From the NCBI GenBank assembly GCA_018895675.1, contig JAHIOG010000643.1, forward strand, positions 1 to 12,020: a DNA stretch of 12,020 bases, given 5' to 3'. The number at the start of each line of letters is the position of its first letter. Position 1 is the first letter of the stretch. Shown here one piece after another: positions 1 through 5,173 of the stretch. Source of the stretch: a bacterium (GTDB lineage Bacteria > Fidelibacterota > UBA2242). The position numbers and the translations under genes were made by a program. The notes beneath the pieces are model-generated. The model had not been told where the DNA came from, made no database searches, and saw only the letters and a list, made by a program, of their open reading frames with translations.

Positions 1-350
1 AATTAATAAAAAAGGTAAACTTTTATTTGACCTATAACCCTTAGCCATAAATTAACTTTTTTATTTTCTTCACTAAAATATCTGAGAAGCTACACTGTAA
101 GAAAATCGGACTATTTTTATATATATTATAAAAAAGAGCTTGACATTGCTTGAAATTAATAGGAAACTTAACCACTTCTTATGCTTTTTGTAATAACTGG
201 TAATATAGATGTTGTTTGTAAAGGTTCAAATAGAAGGTGGCCGTTGAGGAATTCCGATTTAGTAGTTATTTTACTAATAAAAACTATATGCAATTACCTT
301 TAAATTTTGTATTATTTATGCAAAGACATTTTCTTGAAAATGATAAAATT
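1..350. other. Non-coding upstream region, no gene seen
   Basis: This is very AT-rich sequence with frequent stops in all frames. I see no convincing coding region, tRNA or terminator. A TTGACA hexamer lies at 140-145 but has no -10 box at 16-18 bases. A weaker pair, TTGAGG (244-249) and TATTTT (267-272) with a 17-base spacer, matches the sigma70 consensus at 4/6 in each box and could be the promoter of the 542 gene, but this is speculative. GGAATTCC at 248-255 is a short palindrome of unknown meaning. Confidence 0.5.
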
Positions 351-356
351 TATATG

Positions 357-379
357 AGGAGGTGCTTATGTTTGTATAG
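357..379 (+). promoter_or_regulatory. Strong Shine-Dalgarno with 3-codon leader ORF (MFV-stop)
   Basis: AGGAGGTG at 357-364 is fully complementary to the 16S rRNA 3' end. It is followed 3 bases later by ATG TTT GTA TAG (368-379). A longer reading in another frame (ATG at 354, stop TAA 414-416, 20 codons, four Cys) would place the Shine-Dalgarno inside its own ORF, so it is less likely. The site is stronger than the ribosome binding site of any long gene in the window. It could be a leader peptide, a ribosome-loading or mRNA-protecting site, or a relic. No function can be assigned. Confidence 0.35.
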
Positions 380-423
380 CCTGAATTTTAGATTGAATTG
401 TTGTATGATTAATTAACTGTGAG

Positions 424-518
424 AGGAGGTGATATATGAAATGAATGGAGTGAAATTGAATGTTTTTTCTGCCTCTTCTGGGATAGGTAGAAAAAAGTTA
501 GGCAGTAAACTTATTTAA
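424..518 (+). promoter_or_regulatory. Second strong Shine-Dalgarno with nested short leader ORFs
   Basis: AGGAGGTGAT at 424-433 is a 10-base perfect anti-Shine-Dalgarno complement. Well spaced behind it is ATG AAA TGA (436-444). Its stop overlaps, as ATGA, an ATG at 441 that opens a 25-codon ORF ending at TAA 516-518. That ORF starts MNGVKLNVF, is rich in Ser, Gly and Lys, and has no signal peptide. A third short frame, ATG 460-462 to TAG 484-486, encodes the hydrophobic octapeptide MFFLPLLG. The 25-codon ORF ends 23 bases before the 542 start. These are either leader peptides coupled to the downstream gene or chance ORFs behind a leader ribosome-binding element. Confidence 0.35.
463..505 (+). 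promoter_or_regulatory. Leader stem-loop with an alternative, mutually exclusive pairing
   Basis: Bases 463-474 (TTTTTTCTGCCT) pair with 485-496 (AGGTAGAAAAAA). This gives a 12-bp stem with one G-U pair and a 10-base loop. The competing pairing is CTGCCT (469-474) with AGGCAG (500-505), a 6-bp stem. Both use 469-474, so only one can form. The element ends 36 bases before the ATG at 542. The first stem is not followed by a T-run, so it is not a standard terminator. The layout, together with short ORFs running through it, suggests a translation-dependent switch. This is inference from base pairing only. Confidence 0.35.
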
Positions 519-541
519 TTTATTTTTGAAAGGAGAAAAAA

Positions 542-2668
542 ATGAAGAAAAAAAAGTTATTAAAATTGCTATTCTTAATGATCATTATCCTTGCATTATC
601 AGTTTCATCTATATATGCAAAAAATGTTCTTGTTGAGGATTTTGAGAAATATGCCAACACGGATAGTCTTAAAAAGTCTTGGTTCGCTTTCGGTTATGCT
701 ACCTTAGACTATGCGTTGGTTGTAGATACTGTAGGTACACCCCCGGATCCCGCCCCTATAGGACACAGGTATTTTAAGTACATATATAATGGAGCTACTA
801 GTACATGGGGTGGTGCTTTCGAGAATAGAGATTTGGCAGATGCGCCACTTGATCTTTCCAGCGCACAAGGCGGTATTCAATTTTATTTAAAAGGAGATGG
901 AACGGATAACGTAATGTACATGCGTCTGTATAATGGTGATGTACGCTGGCATTCAAATTTCTTTTCTTTAAAAGATAGCACCTGGCATATCGTTCGAATA
1001 CCATTTGCAGTAGATAGTTCAAATGGTTTTATTTTAGGAGCCGGGGCTGTGCCTCAAACTCTCGAACAGCTAAAGAGCGACATTGCCAACGTAACAAATG
1101 TTCGTTTTTATGTTGTACCAGAAAAGGTAGATATTACTTATAAGATATATGTAGATGCTATTTATGCGGTAGATTATATCCCGACGACAGAAGGTCTATT
1201 GATTGAGGATTTTGAAATCTATCCTGACACTGATAGTCTAAAAGTATCCTGGCAAGGCTTTGGTTATTTTACAGTAGATTATATACTTAATACCGAACCA
1301 CTGAATGCACCAGAGGGATATAAATATTTCACTTATGTTTGTAAAGGTACTGATCAAGTTACTTGGGGCGGCGCTATCAAGCCCAGAGGCTGGGATACGA
1401 ACCCACGGGACATAACGATTGAAGCAGATAATCCTGTTATTGCATTCTGGTTGAGAGGAGATGGCTCGGATAATAGAATGTATGTGCGGATTTCAAAAGA
1501 TCCGGATATGTGGGGATCAATCGATGTACCTCTACAAGACACCACCTGGCACTACGTAACAATACCTCTTATTGCCGATTCCTTAAAAGGATTCCGCTGG
1601 TTAGGAGATACATATAACGAAGAGGTATGGGGACCAGATGTCGGAACTACTGAGCAGCTTCGTGGACATTTAGAAAGTGTAACGGATTTACGCTGGCTGT
1701 GGAGATATCCGGCGATTGACAATGTCACATTGAGACCTGCGATAGATGATATTCGCATAATTGAAAGACCATTGCTACCAACGGTTGTCGTGGATGATTT
1801 TGAGAGTTATACAGATACTGATGATCTGAAAACCAGTTGGAATCAGTTTGGGGCTGGTACAGTAGGTTTAGAATTAACAACAGACGATATACCAAGTGGT
1901 CTTCAGGCAATGAAAGTATCCTATAATGGGAACAATGGTTATACCGCTGTTCGTAAACGAAATATCATTCCTGGATTAAATTTTGCAGACCTGAGCGGGG
2001 GAATTCAATTCTGGCTGAAAGGAGATGGCAGCAATAACAATATTACTTTCAGGCTCCAAAACGGCGATGAAATGTGGGGGTCGAATAAAATTTCCCTTAC
2101 GGATACAGAGTGGCAGCAGATAGCAATAAATTTTGCAGCCGATTCTATAAGTGGTTTTCGCTATTTAGGAAATGATCCTAATAATCCAATTTGGTCTACA
2201 GATATCGGAACCACGGCGCAATTATATGGTGATATAGCCAGTATTGATCAGGTACGCTTCTATATCAGAAATCCAGAGCAGATAGATGTTACATATTCGG
2301 TTATAATAGATAATATTGAGGGTGTTGATGAATTTGATCCTGGTGTTATTATAACTGCGATTGATGGTAATATAACTAATGTGTTTCCCACAAAATTTGA
2401 ATTGAAACAAAATTACCCGAATCCATTTAATCCAACAACGACTATTGAATATACTCTTCCGCAATCGGGGCTGGTAACAATAAAAGTATTTAACATTTTA
2501 GGACAAAATGTCGAGACTTTAATAAACAGACATCAGACCAGTGGAACCTACAGAGTACAATTCGATGCGAAAAATCTATCAAGCGGTGTATATTTCTATA
2601 TGCTGGAAGTCCAAACAAACTCCGTGAAATCTTTCAAACAAGTACAAAAGATGGCTGTAATTAAGTAA
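542..2668 (+). CDS. Secreted protein with three tandem CBM11-like domains and a T9SS type A sorting domain
   Basis: This is probably a surface-attached or secreted glycan-binding protein. The start is supported by AGGAG at 531-535. Residues 1-26 form a Sec signal peptide: Lys-rich start, Leu/Ile core, cleavage near IYA-K. Three homologous modules follow, at about 29-211, 219-406 and 415-594. Each opens with a [ED]DFExYxDTDxLKxSW-type motif and contains a KGDGSDN-like turn, an MW or RW strand and a closing D-x-I strand. This pattern resembles carbohydrate-binding family CBM11 beta-sandwiches; the family call is by pattern only. Residues 619-708 are a T9SS type A sorting domain (LKQNYPNPFNPTT, a NILGQ strand, SSGVYFYMLEV), which directs export through the type IX system. 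No catalytic domain is visible. A hairpin and a new promoter separate it from the next gene, so it may be its own transcription unit. It could bind a substrate, act as a scaffold or be structural. Confidence 0.85.
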   Translation: MKKKKLLKLLFLMIIILALSVSSIYAKNVLVEDFEKYANTDSLKKSWFAFGYATLDYALVVDTVGTPPDPAPIGHRYFKYIYNGATSTWGGAFENRDLADAPLDLSSAQGGIQFYLKGDGTDNVMYMRLYNGDVRWHSNFFSLKDSTWHIVRIPFAVDSSNGFILGAGAVPQTLEQLKSDIANVTNVRFYVVPEKVDITYKIYVDAIYAVDYIPTTEGLLIEDFEIYPDTDSLKVSWQGFGYFTVDYILNTEPLNAPEGYKYFTYVCKGTDQVTWGGAIKPRGWDTNPRDITIEADNPVIAFWLRGDGSDNRMYVRISKDPDMWGSIDVPLQDTTWHYVTIPLIADSLKGFRWLGDTYNEEVWGPDVGTTEQLRGHLESVTDLRWLWRYPAIDNVTLRPAIDDIRIIERPLLPTVVVDDFESYTDTDDLKTSWNQFGAGTVGLELTTDDIPSGLQAMKVSYNGNNGYTAVRKRNIIPGLNFADLSGGIQFWLKGDGSNNNITFRLQNGDEMWGSNKISLTDTEWQQIAINFAADSISGFRYLGNDPNNPIWSTDIGTTAQLYGDIASIDQVRFYIRNPEQIDVTYSVIIDNIEGVDEFDPGVIITAIDGNITNVFPTKFELKQNYPNPFNPTTTIEYTLPQSGLVTIKVFNILGQNVETLINRHQTSGTYRVQFDAKNLSSGVYFYMLEVQTNSVKSFKQVQKMAVIK
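626..2323 (+). repeat. Three tandem CBM11-like coding repeats
   Basis: The repeat units are 626-1174, 1196-1759 and 1784-2323, each about 540-565 bases. At protein level they share the start motif (DFEKYANTDSLKKSW, DFEIYPDTDSLKVSW, DFESYTDTDDLKTSW), the KGDGxxN or RGDGSDN turn, and a TWH or EWQ strand. The second and third also share a GFRxLG...W..D.GTT.QL stretch that is shortened in the first, so these two are the closer pair. The DNA has diverged, so this is an old domain duplication, not a recombining repeat. Confidence 0.8.
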
Positions 2669-2693
2669 GGATACATGTACTTCTAATTGTGAA

Positions 2694-2722
2694 CCTCCCA
2701 AAGGTTTAAAGCCTTCGGGAGG
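2694..2722 (+). terminator. GC-rich stem-loop after the 542 gene, possible terminator or processing hairpin
   Basis: CCTCCC (2694-2699) pairs with GGGAGG (2717-2722). Inside it, after an A-C mismatch, AAGG (2701-2704) pairs with CCTT (2712-2715), leaving a 7-base loop. This strong 6+4 bp stem lies 25 bases after the stop codon. It is followed by GGATTGAT and not by a T-run, so it is not a classical intrinsic terminator. It may still end or protect the upstream transcript, or belong to a dispersed intergenic palindrome family. Confidence 0.45.
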
Positions 2723-2725
2723 GGA

Positions 2726-2754
2726 TTGATATACCTGAATTATTCAGGTATAAT
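2726..2754 (+). promoter_or_regulatory. Sigma70-type promoter of the 2788-11120 gene set
   Basis: TTGATA (2726-2731) matches the -35 consensus at 5/6 and TATAAT (2749-2754) matches the -10 box at 6/6, with the optimal 17-base spacer. Transcription would start near 2761, about 27 bases before the ATG at 2788. It is the best promoter match I found in the window. A second TATAAT at 2767-2772 has no -35 partner. Bacteroidota proper use a different -33/-7 promoter, so if this functions it suggests a lineage with a more conventional primary sigma factor. Confidence 0.55.
2730..2752. promoter_or_regulatory. Perfect 23-base palindromic operator candidate
   Basis: The left arm TATACCTGAAT (2730-2740) and the right arm ATTCAGGTATA (2742-2752) are perfect reverse complements around one central T. 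The palindrome fills the spacer between the -35 and -10 boxes and overlaps the edge of both. A dimeric protein bound here would block RNA polymerase, so it is a good repressor operator candidate. The regulator is unknown. The ROK protein at 11217 is a natural candidate by proximity but nothing in the sequence proves it. The palindrome occurs once in the window. Confidence 0.55.
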
Positions 2755-2787
2755 AACTTACGATAATATAATTTTGGGGTCTTTGTT

Positions 2788-5112
2788 ATGGGAAAAAATT
2801 TATTTTCTATCTGCATTATTTTAACTTTGATTGGTAGCGCTAACGCTATGGCCAACCGTTTTCAAAGCAGGGGATGTTACCTCTATTCTTCCACTTTCAA
2901 CCAATATGTTGATAAATATGATAGACTAATGATAAAACTTCAAGAAATGGGTATTCACTCTGTTTTCCTCAGCACAAGTGTCGGTGTGTTGGGCGATAAT
3001 GGACCAATTTATACTTCAAGAGTTAAAGACTTTAATAAACAAGCGCATTTTCGCAATATTACCGTCCATGCAATGTATCTGCAAAGTTACGTCTACATAG
3101 ACGATTATAAGAGTGCTATTGTTGCTACCGATAAGGTCATCGATTATAATTATAATGCAACTGTTGAAGAAAGATTTGATGGCGTTCATTTGGATGTAGA
3201 ACCACATACGCATCCTGATTGGTCCTCCCAAGATGGTTATTTGCCAGGAAGCACAGTCAATGAAAATATCATGCAAAATTTTATAGGTCTACTGGATACC
3301 CTCCAGTCCCAACTGGAAAATGCAGTTCAAAATGGCTCAGATACATTGTATTCTTCAGCTGATCAAACTTATTGGATTCATGACAAAGTAGAGTCTGGAA
3401 ATTTAAATACCGGCCATATTAATCATCTGTTAGAGCATGTGGATTTTGTAACCTTGTTTGATTATACGGACGACGATGACAAATTGGTAAGATTCGTTAG
3501 CGCTGAAATTAACGCTGCTTTCCGGCCAAACTCTGTCGTCATTGCCCTGAAAACTACAGACGACCGAATAAATCCGGATCAAACTTTTTATGATAATGGC
3601 TGGTTTGCCTTTGATAGAGCGGATCGAAACCTGCATCAATATTTTGCAAGTGAAAACAGCTTTTTGGCCACCTGCATATTCGAGTATAATTCGCTCCGGG
3701 AAATGTACGAAAACAGATTCCCCGGAGGTTTTATCACATCTATAGAAGATGATTTTTACGAGGATGATGATCTATCAGCAAGTGCCCCGGGAGAATGGAC
3801 TCGGGATGGAGACGTTTTAGTAGAAGCAGGTATTACCGATTCTTTAGATAATATTCATTATGGAAATAAGGCAGTCTTTTACAAAGCGGATTGGGACAAA
3901 GCGAATGATGCCGGTGTATTGCGTTATCAGTTAGGGGCAGCAGGGCAGGACTCAATTCAGGATTGGTCTGCAACTCCGAAGATATCATTTTGGGCGAAAA
4001 CAGATATAGATAATTCAGCACAAGTGAAATTCGCTATTATCGAGGCAGATGGCGATTTCTGGAGGACGCTAATTGGATTTACATTGACAGATTCTTACGA
4101 AGAATACGCAATATTGTTAAGTTCATCAAGTCTTGAGAGAATTAATGATACTGGCGATGGAAATTTGGAGTTGAATGCTGTAAAGTACATCGAGTTCAGC
4201 ATAGAAAAAGCGGGTGCGCTTGGTGTAAAAACTTACTATTTTGACGATGTTTTAAGAAGTCAGTTTAACATTTATCCCGAGGGGGTCATTACTTCTATAG
4301 AATATGATATTTATGAAAATGATCCTCCATCCCGCGGAAGCCCTGGAGAATGGACGCGTTGGGGTACTATCTTAACGGCTGCCGGAATTACGGATAATCC
4401 ATCAAATGTTTATTCCGGCAATAAAGCCATTTATTATAAATGCAACTGGGCTAATGGCAATCAGGGAGGATTGCGCTATCAATTAGGTAGTGAGGGAATA
4501 GAGTCGATTCAGGATTGGAATGACGCGCCGTTAGTTTCATTTTGGGCTAAAGCTGATGCTGTTGATGGTTCATCTTTAAATTTTGAATTTATAGAAGAAG
4601 ATGGAGATCGCTGGCGAGTAAAAACAGGAATTACCCCAGCAAATCATTATGAAAAATATACAGTTATACTTGATGAAACAAACTTTGAAAATAAAGATTC
4701 ATCAGGAGGTAGGGTATTTAGCCTTAAGCGAATCAAATATATAGGCTTTGTTTTTTATAAAAATTCGGCAACAGGTCAAAATGCGTATTATTTCGATGAG
4801 TTCACACGCGGTGTAGAAACTTCCATTTATCACAAATCAAATATAATCGAAGATTTTAAATTAATGCAGAATTACCCGAATCCTTTTAATTCTATGACGA
4901 TTATCACTTATACTTTACCCGAGGATTCCAAAGTAAAATTAGTCATTTATGATCTTTTGGGCAGAGAGGTAAAAATACTTATTAATGAATGGCAAAACAG
5001 TGGCACATTCAAATGCAAATACAACGCCAATAATCTGGCTTCGGGTTTATATATTTATCAATTACAGGTAAAAAATATAACAATAATCCGGAAGATGGCG
5101 TTCGTCGAATGA
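2788..5112 (+). CDS. Secreted GH18-like TIM-barrel protein with two duplicated modules and a T9SS sorting domain
   Basis: This is a putative glycan-active or glycan-binding surface protein. It has a signal peptide at residues 1-20 (SANA-M) and a weak Shine-Dalgarno, GGGG at 2776-2779. Residues about 26-312 read like a (beta/alpha)8 barrel. FDGVHLDVE (130-138) resembles the GH18 motif DGxDxDxE, with D131, D136 and the acid E138 kept but the middle Asp replaced by H134. The later strands VDFVTLFDY (218-226), VVIALKTTDD (250-259) and FLATCIFEY (292-300) also fit a GH18-like barrel. Two homologous modules follow (314-490 and 499-674; both contain PGEWTR, AGITD, LRYQLG, SIQDW and FWAK) and are likely beta-sandwich binding domains. 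Residues 687-774 form a T9SS type A domain with NYPNPFN. The assignment is by motif alone; a non-catalytic or unrelated TIM barrel is possible. It is probably the first gene of the unit running to 11120. Confidence 0.75.
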   Translation: MGKNLFSICIILTLIGSANAMANRFQSRGCYLYSSTFNQYVDKYDRLMIKLQEMGIHSVFLSTSVGVLGDNGPIYTSRVKDFNKQAHFRNITVHAMYLQSYVYIDDYKSAIVATDKVIDYNYNATVEERFDGVHLDVEPHTHPDWSSQDGYLPGSTVNENIMQNFIGLLDTLQSQLENAVQNGSDTLYSSADQTYWIHDKVESGNLNTGHINHLLEHVDFVTLFDYTDDDDKLVRFVSAEINAAFRPNSVVIALKTTDDRINPDQTFYDNGWFAFDRADRNLHQYFASENSFLATCIFEYNSLREMYENRFPGGFITSIEDDFYEDDDLSASAPGEWTRDGDVLVEAGITDSLDNIHYGNKAVFYKADWDKANDAGVLRYQLGAAGQDSIQDWSATPKISFWAKTDIDNSAQVKFAIIEADGDFWRTLIGFTLTDSYEEYAILLSSSSLERINDTGDGNLELNAVKYIEFSIEKAGALGVKTYYFDDVLRSQFNIYPEGVITSIEYDIYENDPPSRGSPGEWTRWGTILTAAGITDNPSNVYSGNKAIYYKCNWANGNQGGLRYQLGSEGIESIQDWNDAPLVSFWAKADAVDGSSLNFEFIEEDGDRWRVKTGITPANHYEKYTVILDETNFENKDSSGGRVFSLKRIKYIGFVFYKNSATGQNAYYFDEFTRGVETSIYHKSNIIEDFKLMQNYPNPFNSMTIITYTLPEDSKVKLVIYDLLGREVKILINEWQNSGTFKCKYNANNLASGLYIYQLQVKNITIIRKMAFVE
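3727..4809 (+). repeat. Tandem duplication of a module of about 177 residues
   Basis: The units are 3727-4257 and 4282-4809. Shared protein landmarks in order are G[FV]ITSIE, Y E[DN]D, PGEWTR, AGITD, GNKA[VI][FY]YK, LRYQLG, SIQDW, FWAK, a DGD.WR strand, KYI.F and YYFD[DE]. Both units are probably beta-sandwich carbohydrate-binding or adhesion modules. They have no close likeness to the CBM11-like repeats of the 542 gene, apart from the common pattern of ending in an acidic strand. Confidence 0.8.
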
Positions 5113-5160
5113 AGGAATTTTATATTAATATTAGTTAATAAGGCATAATACTTTAATAAT

Positions 5161-5166
5161 GAGGAG
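5161..5166 (+). promoter_or_regulatory. Ribosome binding site that decides the receptor start
   Basis: GAGGAG at 5161-5166 lies 7 bases before the ATG at 5174 (a second ATG follows at 5177). An upstream in-frame ATG at 5159 would place this site inside the coding sequence, and has only AT-rich sequence ahead of it. The start at 5174 is therefore preferred. Confidence 0.6.
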
Positions 5167-5173
5167 CATTTAT

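Noticed and set aside
3..29. AT-only inverted repeat (AATAAAA at 5-11 with TTTTATT at 21-27)
   Set aside because: All A-T pairs, weak, and expected often in such AT-rich sequence; it has no GC core for a terminator.
140..145. TTGACA consensus -35 box
   Set aside because: No acceptable -10 hexamer lies 16-18 bases downstream, and it is about 400 bases from the first gene.
223..231. GGTTCAAAT, like the T-loop of a tRNA
   Set aside because: The flanks do not form a 5-bp T-stem, and there is no acceptor stem, anticodon arm or CCA nearby.
380..386. CCTGAAT, half of the 2730-2752 palindrome, in the first leader
   Set aside because: Only 7 bases match, the flanking TATA is shifted by one base, and no second arm follows.
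521..528. TATTTTTG, matching the Bacteroidota -7 element TAnnTTTG
   Set aside because: It would start transcription inside or after the ribosome binding site at 531-535, leaving no usable leader, and no -33 TTG is suitably placed.
2767..2772. Second TATAAT before the 2788 gene
   Set aside because: The hexamer 17 bases upstream is TCAGGT, not a -35 box. The 2749-2754 box has the better partner.
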